64,000 nucleotides of DNA, taken from NCBI RefSeq assembly GCF_017652985.1, contig NZ_JAGGDJ010000024.1, positions 1 through 64,000 on the forward strand, read 5' to 3'. The notes beneath the pieces are model-generated. The model saw nothing but the letters and a program-made list of their open reading frames with translations. It was not told where the DNA came from and searched no databases. The position numbers and the translations under genes are program-made. Numbering within the stretch: the stretch's first letter is position 1; each line of letters begins with the position of its first letter. Shown here one piece after another: positions 33,591 to 42,190 of the stretch. The stretch is from Paenibacillus artemisiicola. GTDB taxonomy: Bacteria; Bacillota; Bacilli; Paenibacillales; Paenibacillaceae.

Positions 33591-34613
33591 TCAGTTCGCC
33601 GCGTTGACGGTCCGCGTCCGCGGCGCCACGAGCTCGCCGCCGAGCTCCGCCGAGCGCTGCTCCGCTTCGATGATCGCCATCGTGTCCAGCGTCGCTTCCG
33701 GCGGACAGACGGCGACCGGCTGCCCGGACGCCACGGCGTCCAGGAAGTAGCGAATCTCGCGGTAGTAGCCCGCGTCCTGCGGCAGCTCCGCCTTGAAGCC
33801 GGGCTCGCCGACGGGATGCACGGACACTTCGCCCTCCGCGAACACGATGCTCGCGCCCTCCAGGTTCACCCGGTACGTCATCGCGAACTTGATGTCGCCT
33901 TCCAGCGTCCAGTCCGCCTGCGCGTTCAGCACCATGCCCTCCGGATAATAGTAGTTCGTCGAGACGACGTCGTACCCGCCCTTCGGCGCGACGACCCGGC
34001 CCGACGTCGATACCTTCGCCGGCAGGCCGAACAGCCAATTGACGATGTCCGTGTCGTGGACGTGCATGTCGAGCAGGCAGCCGCCGCTGTTTTCGCCGTT
34101 CAAGTACCACGGCAGCGGATAGCCCGACCCGCGGAAGAAGTAGCCGGCTCTCACGTTGCCGTAGCGTCCGTCCGCGACGCAGGCTTTCAAATATTCATAG
34201 GCCGGCCAGAAGCGCAGGCACTGCCCGATCATCAGCGTCCGGCCGGAAGCGGCCGCCGCCTCCGCCATCCGGAGCGCCTGCTCCGACGTGCGGGCCATCG
34301 GCTTCTCGCAGAGCACGTGATAGCCCTGCTCCAGCAGCGAGCAGGCCAGCTCCGCGTGGAACGGCGTCGGCACCGTGATGTCGACGATGTCCAGCGTTTC
34401 GTCCCGCAGCATCGCCTCGACCGAATCGTACAGCGCGTACGCCGCCAGCCGGTCGTTCTTCAGCTCCGCGATCTTCAGGTCGCAGATCGCCGTCAGCTCG
34501 ACGGGATAGCCCTCCCGCGCCAGCCGTTCGTACACGTCCAGGTGGACGCCGCCCATCGAGCCGATGCCGATCAGGCCGACCCTGAGCGTCCGGTTGTCGT
34601 TCGCGTTCGTCAT
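33591..34613 (-). CDS. Gfo/Idh/MocA-family NAD(P)-dependent oxidoreductase
   Basis: 340 residues. The N-terminal Rossmann fold has the dinucleotide motif GLIGIGSMGGVHLD (GxGxxG), followed by the family signature VDITVPTPFHAE and the catalytic CEKPMA (Lys in E-K-P). The C-terminal alpha/beta domain carries GGCLLDMHVHDTDIVNWLFG. It typically oxidises or epimerises sugars and inositols. The ATG lies one base after the stop of the upstream isomerase gene, a tight operon that suggests consecutive steps on one sugar. Confidence 0.92.
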   Translation of the reverse strand: MTNANDNRTLRVGLIGIGSMGGVHLDVYERLAREGYPVELTAICDLKIAELKNDRLAAYALYDSVEAMLRDETLDIVDITVPTPFHAELACSLLEQGYHVLCEKPMARTSEQALRMAEAAAASGRTLMIGQCLRFWPAYEYLKACVADGRYGNVRAGYFFRGSGYPLPWYLNGENSGGCLLDMHVHDTDIVNWLFGLPAKVSTSGRVVAPKGGYDVVSTNYYYPEGMVLNAQADWTLEGDIKFAMTYRVNLEGASIVFAEGEVSVHPVGEPGFKAELPQDAGYYREIRYFLDAVASGQPVAVCPPEATLDTMAIIEAEQRSAELGGELVAPRTRTVNAAN

Positions 34614-34614
34614 C

Positions 34615-35460
34615 TTAGCCTCGTCTCCCTTCCAAAATGCGGTCCATCGCCAGCGACGCGTTGTAGACCATTTGATACGGATCGTGCTTGTACGTCCCCA
34701 TCTCGGCGATGAGGTAGCCGTCGTAGCCGACGGCCTCGAGCGCGTTCATGACGGCCGGGAAATCGACGTCCCCCGCCAGCAGGTCGACGAAGCCGTGCAG
34801 CCCGCCCGCCTCCAGCCGGTAGTCCTTCACGTGCACCTTCTTGATGCGCTTGCCGAGGATGCGGACCCACTGCTCCGGGTACCCCGTCGCCAGCACGTTC
34901 CCCACGTCGAAATACGCCCCGACGTACGGCGAATTGACCGCGTCGATGAAGCCCCGCAGCTCGAGCGGCGAGAGCAGAAACTTGTTCCAGACGTTCTCGA
35001 GGCCGATGTTGACGCCGGCGGCGCGCGCGTCGTCCGCCAGCCGCGAGATCGCGTCCAGCGCGCGGTCGTACGCGTATTCGTAGTCGACGACCTCGAAGTC
35101 CGGGATGAATGCCACGCCGACGGCGCCCGGCACGACGAGTATCGTGTCCACGCCGAACGCGGCGGCCAGCTCCAGCTGTTTGCGGCAAATGTCCATCGCC
35201 CGGGCGCGGACGGCTTCCGATTCGCTCGTCATGCTGTTGCTCCAATACAGTCCCGTGGCCAGGCCGCAAATTTCCACGCCGGCCGCTTCCGCCTGCGCCG
35301 CGATGGCGCGCGCGTCCTTCTCCGTCGCCCGCAGCCCGAGCTCGCCCGACTCGTCGAGCGTCAGCTCGATGCCGTCGTAGCCCGCCCGCTTGGCGATGCC
35401 GAGACAATCCGCGATCGGCGTCCCGCCCGGGAACGACCATTTGTTGATCCCTTTTTTCAC
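34615..35460 (-). CDS. Sugar phosphate isomerase/epimerase (xylose isomerase-like TIM barrel)
   Basis: 281 residues of the AP_endonuc_2 family: YDGIELTLDESG, ICGLATGLYWSNS, NIGLENVWNKFLLSP (metal-binding Glu), VGAYFDVGN and KRIKKVHVKDYR (metal-binding His). The start is GTG at 35460, set by GGAGGAGCC and giving the opening MKKGINKWSFPGGTP; the ATG upstream (35562) would lie inside the promoter. First gene of the operon with the Gfo/Idh oxidoreductase. Divergent from an AraC regulator that probably activates it. Confidence 0.9.
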   Translation of the reverse strand: MKKGINKWSFPGGTPIADCLGIAKRAGYDGIELTLDESGELGLRATEKDARAIAAQAEAAGVEICGLATGLYWSNSMTSESEAVRARAMDICRKQLELAAAFGVDTILVVPGAVGVAFIPDFEVVDYEYAYDRALDAISRLADDARAAGVNIGLENVWNKFLLSPLELRGFIDAVNSPYVGAYFDVGNVLATGYPEQWVRILGKRIKKVHVKDYRLEAGGLHGFVDLLAGDVDFPAVMNALEAVGYDGYLIAEMGTYKHDPYQMVYNASLAMDRILEGRRG

Positions 35461-35512
35461 CGTGGCTCCTCCTTCGGCTTGCTTGCCGTTTTGCATCATT
35501 CCGTCATGCGTA

Positions 35513-35541
35513 TTTTCATTATAGCGAGCGGAACGTATAAT
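35513..35541 (+). promoter_or_regulatory. Divergent promoter region: AraC gene (+) and isomerase operon (-)
   Basis: Plus strand: TTTTCA (35513-35518) and TATAAT (35536-35541), 17 bases apart. Minus strand: a TATAAT -10 at 35523-35518 with only a poor -35 (AATTCA region, 35546-35541), the pattern of an activator-dependent promoter. Confidence 0.5.
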
Positions 35542-35545
35542 GAAT

Positions 35546-35574
35546 TTGGACGATAGAGGCATTAGTTGGACGAT
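35546..35574. promoter_or_regulatory. Paired TTGGACGAT direct repeats, probable AraC operator
   Basis: TTGGACGAT occurs at 35546-35554 and 35566-35574, exactly 20 bases apart (two helical turns), as expected for an AraC-type dimer. Relative to the isomerase operon the proximal copy abuts the -35; relative to the AraC gene both lie at or just after the start point. Activation of one and autorepression of the other fits. Confidence 0.6.
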
Positions 35575-35622
35575 TCCGGTTCGTTTTTTTCAAGGCTTTT
35601 CAAGAAAGGGGCCAGGCTCGCG

Positions 35623-36522
35623 ATGACGGAAGAACCGCTCTACCCGCTGCGCCGGACGGCTGCGTTCCGCGAGTGGAGCCCGAGCATTCATTACGCGAAA
35701 TACCAGGTGCTGCAGCCGGCCGCGCTGGAGTGGCGGCGCTTGTACGACTATGAGCTGCTGTACGTGTACGAAGGCGAAGCCGCGACCGAGATGAACGGCC
35801 GGCGCCACGCCGTCCGGACGGGCCAGCTGGTGTTCCTGCCCGCGGGCATCCGGCACCGGAACGCGGTCGTCGCCCCGAACACGCGGCTGCTCGGCATTCA
35901 CTTCGATTTCTTCGACGAGCTGGCGGTCCTCTCCGACGCGGACTTGGTGGTGAACGAGGAGACGGCGGACGCGGCGAAATTTTGCCGGGAGGCGCACGCG
36001 GAGCCGTTCGCGCCGCTGTCGGCGTTCGCGGTCTTGACGCCGCCGCCGGCCTGCGTCGCGCTCATGGAGGCGATCGTCGAGGAGTTCTCGGCCCGGCCGC
36101 TCGGCTACGAGCTGGCCTGCAAGTCGCTCATGCTCGGCGTGCTGTCGCAGCTGCTCCGGCTGCAGTACGCCGAGCCCCTGTCCGGCGCGACGATCCACGT
36201 CGCGCGCATCCGGGAGCTGATGGCCGAGATCGAACGCCGACCGGCCGAGCGGTGGAGCAATCCGCTGCTCGCGGAACGGCTCGCGATGAACGAGGACCAT
36301 ATGGCCAAGCTGTTCAAGGGCGTCGCCGGCCAGGCGCCGGGCGAGTTCGTGCGCGCCGCCCGCCACCGCGAAGCGCGCCGGCTGCTGCGGGAATCCGACC
36401 TGACGGCCGAGCGGATCGGGGAGCTCGTCGGCTACGCGGACCTGCATTATTTCAGCCGCGTTTTCCGCAAGCTCGAAGGCGTGTCGCCGCGGGCGTACCG
36501 GAAGCTGTCGCGGGTGTTGTAA
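35623..36522 (+). CDS. AraC-family transcriptional regulator
   Basis: 299 residues: an N-terminal cupin (YDYELLYVYEGEA, TGQLVFLPAGIRHRN) that binds a small sugar ligand, and a C-terminal AraC double helix-turn-helix (LAERLAMNEDHMAKLFKGV, IGELVGYADLHYFSRVFRKL). The start at 35623 has AAAGGGG eleven bases upstream; an upstream TTG at 35566 falls in the operator and is rejected. Divergent from the isomerase/oxidoreductase operon. Confidence 0.92.
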   Translation: MTEEPLYPLRRTAAFREWSPSIHYAKYQVLQPAALEWRRLYDYELLYVYEGEAATEMNGRRHAVRTGQLVFLPAGIRHRNAVVAPNTRLLGIHFDFFDELAVLSDADLVVNEETADAAKFCREAHAEPFAPLSAFAVLTPPPACVALMEAIVEEFSARPLGYELACKSLMLGVLSQLLRLQYAEPLSGATIHVARIRELMAEIERRPAERWSNPLLAERLAMNEDHMAKLFKGVAGQAPGEFVRAARHREARRLLRESDLTAERIGELVGYADLHYFSRVFRKLEGVSPRAYRKLSRVL

Positions 36523-36525
36523 GGC

Positions 36526-36658
36526 ACGGCGAACGACGGCAATGCCGACAATGGCGAACGCCGGACAGGGACGCGTCGACGGCGATTGAAGACGGCGAAC
36601 GACGGCAATGCCTGATAATGGCGAACGCCGGAGAGGGACGCGTCGACGGCAATTGACG
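36526..36658. repeat. Two-copy 66-bp tandem duplication
   Basis: The block opening ACGGCGAACGACGGCAATGCC starts at 36526 and again at 36592, with about 90 percent identity by eye. It lies just after the AraC stop. Together with a weak GAGACC/GGTCTC hairpin (36710-36738) it is all I see in 36523-36783. Confidence 0.8.
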
Positions 36659-36783
36659 ACGGCAGACGATAGAAGCGCACGACGACGAAGGCACATCGGC
36701 GCAAGACGAAGAGACCCTCCTCGGCGAGGAAGGTCTCGTTCGCGCGGCGCGTTCGGGCGGCATGTTTCGGCTTTACGATAAGA

Positions 36784-36812
36784 CACCCCCATGCTCAGAC
36801 GAGCCGGGGGTG
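36784..36812 (-). terminator. Weak terminator after the heparinase-like gene
   Basis: CACCCCC (36784-36790) pairs with GGGGGTG (36806-36812) around a 15-base loop; TCTTATCG follows on the reverse strand, 26 bases past the stop. Confidence 0.5.
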
Positions 36813-36837
36813 CCGTTCTGCGTTACGGCAGCGACTT

Positions 36838-38712
36838 CTAGCAGCGGCTGATACGGATGACGCTTTCGCCGGTTTCGGCGGGCGCCCGCAGCGTCAACCG
36901 AATCCGGTACAGCTGCTCGCCCCACGCCTCCCGCATCACGGGGTCCTCCAGCGGCACGCGCTCCGCTTCGCCGGCATACCGGTCTCCGTCATACGCGATC
37001 CGGATCCGGTTCCCGCGCTCGTCCTCCAGCACGAAGCTTCCGCCGCCCTCGCCGCGGGGAAGGCGAGGCGTCATCAGATGAAGCGCGACGCCGGCCGACG
37101 GCTGCCGCAGACGATACGCGTCCCGGATTTCCACGTACGGCGACCCGCCGCGGACAAGCGTGCACGTCCGCCGCCAGCCGACGATCCCGGCCGCGTCCGG
37201 GTAGGCGCCCGCAAGCTCCATCGCGAGCGAAGCCGCCTCGTCATCCCGCTCGCAACGGACGTCGCCGGCCCGATACGGCCTGCCGTTCATCTGCTGAACG
37301 CCGTTCGCCAGCGGCACGTTGTGGTAGGCGGACCGCACGGCCCATTGGTCATACCGCTCGGCGAAAAACGATTTGGACGTATACGTCAAGACGCCGGGAT
37401 CCACGAGCATCGGCGAGCCGTCGCAATAGACGATGAAGTGCCCGATATCGTTATGGTTGTGGCTTTCGTCGTTATGTCCGCCCTTGGCGGCCAGATAGAG
37501 CCCTGCGGAGGATCCTTCCCGTTCCCGCGCCGCCATCCATTGAATGCCGTCCAGCCAAGCGTCCCGGACGTAAGGCGAATCGCCCGAATACCGCTCGACC
37601 TCCGCGTAATGCAGAATCGCCGGCAGGAGGCGGAACAGGTTCGCGAACTCCGGCCGGGTCGCCTCCGCCCCCCGCATCCACTGCGCTCTCGCGCCCAATT
37701 CGGCAAGCCGGGCGTCCCCGGTCCGCCGCCCGTAGCGGTAGACCAGCTCCGCGGGAATCGCCACCCGGGGCGGACTGTCCGCGGCGTTGACGTAATACGC
37801 CTCGTCGATGAAGACCTTGTACAGGAAGGCGCCCATGCGCCGGATCAGCGGCTCTTCGCAGCCGTCGATCGCCCCCTCCGAGGCGCCGTGCAGCAATTCC
37901 AGGCAATCGAACAACGCCCCCGCCGCGTACAGCCAATATTTCGGCCCTTCCTCGCAGCCGCCGTCGGGATGCAGCCGTTCGAGGTAGCGGTCCAAGCTCC
38001 GCAGCGCCTTGGCGACCGCCGTTTCCCGCCGCGCGGGGTCCGCTTCCAGCAGCAGGACGGCCGCCAGGCAGTTGGAATGGCACCACGGGTTCCAATTGTT
38101 CAGCATCCGTTCCCCGTGAAAACCCATCCACCAAAAATCGTCCCGCTCCAAGTACGGATCCAGGATCCGCTTGCCAACCTCCAGCTCGATGCGCTCGCCG
38201 ATCATCCGGCTCGTTTCGTCTAGCACGGGCCTCAGCAGGTACAGCGTCCAGGCGAGCAGCGCCGCCGTCTCGGCCGCGAAGAGCTCGATCACGGGATCCG
38301 ATACGTCCGGGAGCAGCTCCTGCCGCTTCATCATGTAGCCGTGCGCGGGAATGCCCCAGAACGTCTCTTCGCAGATGGACCAGATGCCATTGACGATTTC
38401 GTCGGCGAAGCGGCCCCGGTTCTCGATGCATTCCGCGACGACGAGCTCGGCCAGCGCATGCCTCCGCTCCCAGGAAGCCCGGTCGTAGCGTTCGCGGTCT
38501 CCCGTCCGGCCGTAGGCCATGTACGCCGCGGCCGGCAGCGGTGCCCAGCCTTCTTCGAGCCGGCGCTCGCCTTTGCGGAGCCAAAAGGACTTCAGCGTCT
38601 CCGGCAGCGCCTCCCACGACTCGCGGTCCCCGATCGCGGGAAACGGCTTGTACCGGTCCTTCGGGAGCAGCAGCTTCCCCAGGTCTTCATTCGCATAGCG
38701 TTCCGCAAGCAT
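36838..38712 (-). CDS. Heparinase II/III-family polysaccharide lyase-like protein
   Basis: 624 residues. The N-terminal half is an all-helical toroid (motifs WNPWCHSNCLAAVLLLE and LDRYLERLHPDGGCEEGPKY). The C-terminal half is the beta-sheet heparinase II/III domain with GGHNDESHNHNDIGHFIVY, whose His and Asn residues are the usual catalytic and binding residues, and DPGVLTYTSKSF. No signal peptide, so it probably acts in the cytoplasm on imported uronic-acid oligosaccharides. The GNAT gene starts upstream and ends 18 bases before it, so they form an operon. The substrate is not known. Confidence 0.88.
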   Translation of the reverse strand: MLAERYANEDLGKLLLPKDRYKPFPAIGDRESWEALPETLKSFWLRKGERRLEEGWAPLPAAAYMAYGRTGDRERYDRASWERRHALAELVVAECIENRGRFADEIVNGIWSICEETFWGIPAHGYMMKRQELLPDVSDPVIELFAAETAALLAWTLYLLRPVLDETSRMIGERIELEVGKRILDPYLERDDFWWMGFHGERMLNNWNPWCHSNCLAAVLLLEADPARRETAVAKALRSLDRYLERLHPDGGCEEGPKYWLYAAGALFDCLELLHGASEGAIDGCEEPLIRRMGAFLYKVFIDEAYYVNAADSPPRVAIPAELVYRYGRRTGDARLAELGARAQWMRGAEATRPEFANLFRLLPAILHYAEVERYSGDSPYVRDAWLDGIQWMAAREREGSSAGLYLAAKGGHNDESHNHNDIGHFIVYCDGSPMLVDPGVLTYTSKSFFAERYDQWAVRSAYHNVPLANGVQQMNGRPYRAGDVRCERDDEAASLAMELAGAYPDAAGIVGWRRTCTLVRGGSPYVEIRDAYRLRQPSAGVALHLMTPRLPRGEGGGSFVLEDERGNRIRIAYDGDRYAGEAERVPLEDPVMREAWGEQLYRIRLTLRAPAETGESVIRISRC

Positions 38713-38730
38713 CGAACGTCCCCCTTGTTC

Positions 38731-39243
38731 TCAGCCGCCGAAAGCATACGCCATCAGCACTTCGTGCGCGTACGTCCCGTCGTCCAGCTTCAGCGCGTTC
38801 CGCTCCAGCCCGTACGCGGCGAAGCCCAGCGACTCGTACAGCCGCTTCGCGGGCGCGTTCGTATCCACCACGGCCAGCTGCGCCAGCTCCAGTCCGGGCA
38901 GTTCGCCGGCGCGGCGGAGCAGCTCCGCCATCAGCCCGCGGCCGACGCCGCGTCCCTGTGCCGCCGGATCGACGTACATGCCCCAGATCATGCCTTTATG
39001 GCGCATCTTCCGCGAAGCTTCCCGGCGAAACCCGACGATTCCCGCGAGCTCGCCCGCTTCCGTGAACGCGCCCAGGATGAATTGGCCCGGATCCGCGGAG
39101 AACCGCGCCTGCACGTCCGCGAACGGCGTGTCCTTCGCTTCCTCGTAAGCCGAGCCGAAAGCCAGCGGATACCGCCGCAGCGCTTCGAGCCGCAAACGCC
39201 AAAAGCTCGCCGCGTCCTCGACCGTCAGTCTTCTAATGTCCAT
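38731..39243 (-). CDS. GNAT-family N-acetyltransferase
   Basis: 170 residues, complete GNAT fold: MDIRRLTVEDAASFWRLRLE, VGFRREASRKMRHKGMIWGM, the acetyl-CoA loop AAQGRGVGRGLM, and ALKRLYESLGFAAYG-like C-terminal motif (NAPAKRLYESLGFAAYG). Start 39243 is fixed by AAGGAG nine bases upstream. Likely co-transcribed with the heparinase-like gene. Confidence 0.88.
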   Translation of the reverse strand: MDIRRLTVEDAASFWRLRLEALRRYPLAFGSAYEEAKDTPFADVQARFSADPGQFILGAFTEAGELAGIVGFRREASRKMRHKGMIWGMYVDPAAQGRGVGRGLMAELLRRAGELPGLELAQLAVVDTNAPAKRLYESLGFAAYGLERNALKLDDGTYAHEVLMAYAFGG

Positions 39244-39346
39244 CTCCCGATTCTCCTTCCTTTCCGAACCCCGTAAGGCCTCGCGCCTGAGCCCCGCACC
39301 GGCCGCGCGCTTGGGCGCGAAACCGGCGGGCCGGCGCAAGCCGGCC

Positions 39347-39381
39347 GGGACGTCGCGGCGCCATCGCCGCCGCGACGTCCC
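39347..39381. other. 14-bp inverted repeat in the intergenic region 39244-39692
   Basis: GGGACGTCGCGGCG (39347-39360) pairs with CGCCGCGACGTCCC (39368-39381), without a T-tract. Farther on, a TATGGT-aa-ACCATA dyad (39518-39531) and a direct repeat ACTGTCG-aat-ACTGTCG (near 39581-39594) precede the gene at 39693. These look regulatory. No gene is seen in this stretch. Confidence 0.5.
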
Positions 39382-39692
39382 GTTCGGCGTTTCTTACCCT
39401 TTCGCCGGCCGCCGCCGATTCCCTCCCGCGCGGTTCCCGCCGGCCGCCCGGCCATGCGCCTCGAAGCGGCCAAAACGGCAATCGGCGTGCTCCGCGCCCG
39501 ATCTTGTGGTAGAATCTTATGGTAAACCATAGGGAATTCCCGCGAGCCTTGGCGGCGTCCGGCAGGATTTTTTCCACAACTGTCGAATACTGTCGTGATA
39601 CCCAATCAATTCATAGGGGACAGAACCAGCAAGTTACTGCATAATGAGAAGTGTGCCAGACTATTTTTGACATGAAAAAGGGAGCACGTACC

Positions 39693-40784
39693 ATGATCGT
39701 ACATTACACAAAAGATATCGCCAGCGCCCTCGGCATTTTGAGCTCCGGCGAGCTTCAAATGACGCGTCTCGGCGGCTTGGACGAATCGAACGACGCTTTA
39801 CGCCACTTGAACGACTTCAACCGCCTGCACTATACGCAGGATCTGATCGCCACCTTCAAGCAAGCGCTGAAACTGATGAACCAGACGCCGAACCTCGACC
39901 AGAAGCAATTCTTCACGCATACGTTCATGGCGGCGCAGCTCCGCAAGGTCGCGTACCAGAACGGCGTTTCGCTCGGCGGCTCCCTCGGCCGGCTCTTGAG
40001 CCAGAACAGCTTCATGGCCCGTTTCAGCGACGAGGAAGCGAGCGCTTTCGCCGATCCGTCCCGCGGGGAGATCGCCTTCGAATTCGAGGGCAATCCGCTG
40101 GCGGCGCCGCGCGGCTTCCAGCTGCTGTTCAATAAAGTGCACTACACCGACTCGGAGAAACTGAAGAAGCTCGAGGCGGACAGCGGCGACGACATGGCGC
40201 AGTTCATGGACGGCGTCGCGCAGGAGAACGACTCCACGTTCGCGGACATCCTGGCCGCGTACATCGAGAAGCTGGAGAAGCAGCAGCTTAGCTACACCGG
40301 CATCATTCACGATCTGCTTGCCGCCCTGATGGAAGAGAACCGCGGGGGCGACTATACGCCGCTCGACCTGTACACGCTCGACGAGACGGTGCAGACGGTC
40401 AAATTCATCCACGACTTCATCGTCGAGGACTACACGACCAAGTTCCGCACGGAGACCGGCCAGAAGCCGCCGACCAAGCTCGAGATCAAGCAGATTCTGA
40501 AGCAGAACCCGGACATGATCCAGGCGACCTGGATCGACATCCGCAGCGCCCTGATCGCGGACGACGGGTCCGAAGGGGAGCGCGAGGTGCGCGCGATCCT
40601 GCTGCCGCAGAACAAGAAGCAGTTCAATCAGCAGAAGAAATTCATTCCGGCCGACTTCGAAGCGGACAAGCTTCGCCGGATCGTCATTTCCGCGAACGCC
40701 GCGCACAAGGACGAGTGGAAATCGAAGCTCGAAGACGCGCTGTTCACGAACAAAATCGCGAACGTCGAGGTCGTCGTCCTGTAG
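39693..40784 (+). CDS. Conserved-looking cytoplasmic protein of unknown function
   Basis: 363 residues, hydrophilic, rich in Lys/Glu/Gln toward the C-terminus. The opening MIVHYTKDIASALGILSSGE resembles the first strand-helix of DUF2971-like or ART-like proteins (a HYT motif followed by a L-x-SGE turn), but the rest is not recognised. The C-terminus (FIPADFEADKLRRIVISANA) has an alternating strand/helix look. The start at 39693 has GGGAG eight bases upstream; 39651 is a longer in-frame start. It sits alone behind a leader with two dyad or direct-repeat signals and ends at a strong terminator, so it is a separately regulated unit. Confidence 0.8.
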   Translation: MIVHYTKDIASALGILSSGELQMTRLGGLDESNDALRHLNDFNRLHYTQDLIATFKQALKLMNQTPNLDQKQFFTHTFMAAQLRKVAYQNGVSLGGSLGRLLSQNSFMARFSDEEASAFADPSRGEIAFEFEGNPLAAPRGFQLLFNKVHYTDSEKLKKLEADSGDDMAQFMDGVAQENDSTFADILAAYIEKLEKQQLSYTGIIHDLLAALMEENRGGDYTPLDLYTLDETVQTVKFIHDFIVEDYTTKFRTETGQKPPTKLEIKQILKQNPDMIQATWIDIRSALIADDGSEGEREVRAILLPQNKKQFNQQKKFIPADFEADKLRRIVISANAAHKDEWKSKLEDALFTNKIANVEVVVL

Positions 40785-40804
40785 GACGCGGCGCCGCCGA
40801 ACGC

Positions 40805-40848
40805 GCCAAAAAGCGGCTTTCCCGTTGCGGGAAAAGCCGCTTTTTGGC
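40805..40848. terminator. Strong bidirectional terminator
   Basis: GCCAAAAAGCGGCTTTCCCG pairs with CGGGAAAAGCCGCTTTTTGGC, about 20 bp with one bulged A. It lies between convergent genes and has an A/T run on each side. Confidence 0.9.
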
Positions 40849-41005
40849 ATAAACGCCGCCGCGATCGCGCATGCTACGCGTGATCCGGCTTTTTCCGCGC
40901 GCGGGCGGACTGTCCGACAGGGCGGCGGCATCCCGGCCGGTCGGCTTGGACTTCTCGATCCGGCCTGCCCGCCGCTTCCCCCGGCGCTTGCCTCGCCCCG
41001 ATCGC

Positions 41006-41866
41006 TTAAGGCCGGTTGCGGTACGCGGTCGGCGACATGCCCTGCAGCCGCGAGAACACCTTGCCGAAGTACGCCGCGTCCCCGAAGCCCGCGCTGCTCG
41101 CGACGATCTGCACGGGCAGGCTCGTCCGGCTGAGCAGCAGCCGCGCCTTCTCCATCCGGTATCGCAGCAGGAATTCGTACGGCGCCGCGCCGGTCCGCGC
41201 ATGGAACAGCTTCGTGAAATACGCGCGGTCCAGGCCGACGTGCCGGGCGATGAGCGAGATCGTCAGCTTGCTCTGGTAATGCTGCTCGATGAATTTCACC
41301 GCGCGGGCGACGTACGCCTCGCTTCCTTCCTGGCGGCGCGCCGGCGTCCGCGCTTCCCGGCGCCCCTCCAGGAAGGTGCCGAACAGCTGCAGCAGCAGCC
41401 CGCCGCCATGCAGCTCGGCCGCCGGGTCGTCGGCGGCGGAGCGGCGCAGCAGCTCGGCGAGCAGCCCGGCCGCCGCCTCGGGCGCCGGCTGCGCGGCGGT
41501 CGGCGACTGCTGGCTGAATCCCGCCGCCCGCAGCAGCTCCGGAGCGAGCTTCCCGCCCATGCCGACCCAATAATACGTCCACGGCTCCGTCTCGCTCGCC
41601 CGATACGACGCCGGCCGGTTCGGGAACATGCAGAAGCAGTCGCCCGCTTGCAGCGCGTACTCGCAGCCGTCGGTCTTGAACGTCCCCTTCCCCGATACGA
41701 CGAAATGGATCAAGTAATGGTCGCGCATCGTCGGACCGTATTGATGGCCCGGCTGGCAGCGCTCGCGCCCGCAATAATAGAGCCGCGCGTCCAGCTCCAG
41801 CCGTCCCGTCATGAAATGCTCCGCAAACCGCCTGTCCGGCGGCGCCTCTTCGCTTCGCGGCATCAT
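41006..41866 (-). CDS. AraC-family transcriptional regulator
   Basis: 286 residues: a cupin sensor domain (DHYLIHFVVSGKGTFKTDG, LQAGDCFCMFPNRPASYR) and a C-terminal AraC domain (ISLIARHVGLDRAYFTKLFH, VASSAGFGDAAYFGKVFSRL). AGGAGGGGC directly precedes the ATG at 41866. Divergent from the GH36 alpha-galactosidase gene, so it probably regulates it in response to a galactoside. Confidence 0.92.
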   Translation of the reverse strand: MMPRSEEAPPDRRFAEHFMTGRLELDARLYYCGRERCQPGHQYGPTMRDHYLIHFVVSGKGTFKTDGCEYALQAGDCFCMFPNRPASYRASETEPWTYYWVGMGGKLAPELLRAAGFSQQSPTAAQPAPEAAAGLLAELLRRSAADDPAAELHGGGLLLQLFGTFLEGRREARTPARRQEGSEAYVARAVKFIEQHYQSKLTISLIARHVGLDRAYFTKLFHARTGAAPYEFLLRYRMEKARLLLSRTSLPVQIVASSAGFGDAAYFGKVFSRLQGMSPTAYRNRP

Positions 41867-41881
41867 GCCCCTCCTGTTCTG

Positions 41882-41936
41882 CCTGTCCTACCTAACCTAC
41901 CTGTCCTACCTAACCTAGCCTGCCCTATCTAACTTA
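41882..41936. repeat. 18-bp tandem repeat, three copies
   Basis: CCTGTCCTACCTAACCTA occurs at 41882-41899 and 41900-41917, followed by a diverged third copy to 41936. It lies directly upstream of the AraC gene, in its leader. The rest of 41867-42190 holds the divergent promoter region; a TATAGT near 42152 may be the -10 for GH36. Confidence 0.8.
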
Positions 41937-42190
41937 CCCTATCTATCTCATCGCGCGAATCGTCGCTCCTCGAAAGAAACGCCGAACGACGCATCGAACG
42001 ACACAACCGATCGGCACATCGCAGCGAACCTCGCAGCACACAAATCAACCCGCTTACAACCCCGAAATTCGGCCAATAACTCCATTTAAGACACAAACGA
42101 ACGAATTTGCAACACATTTCGCACCTGTATGCCGCCCCCTCTCCGGCGCTATAGTTAAAGCAATGAAACGACGAGGAGAGGATTTCCCCT

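Noticed and set aside
33136..34110. 324-codon reverse-strand frame running from the oxidoreductase into the spacer
   Set aside because: It is out of frame with the Gfo/Idh gene, crosses its terminator, and has no recognisable domain.
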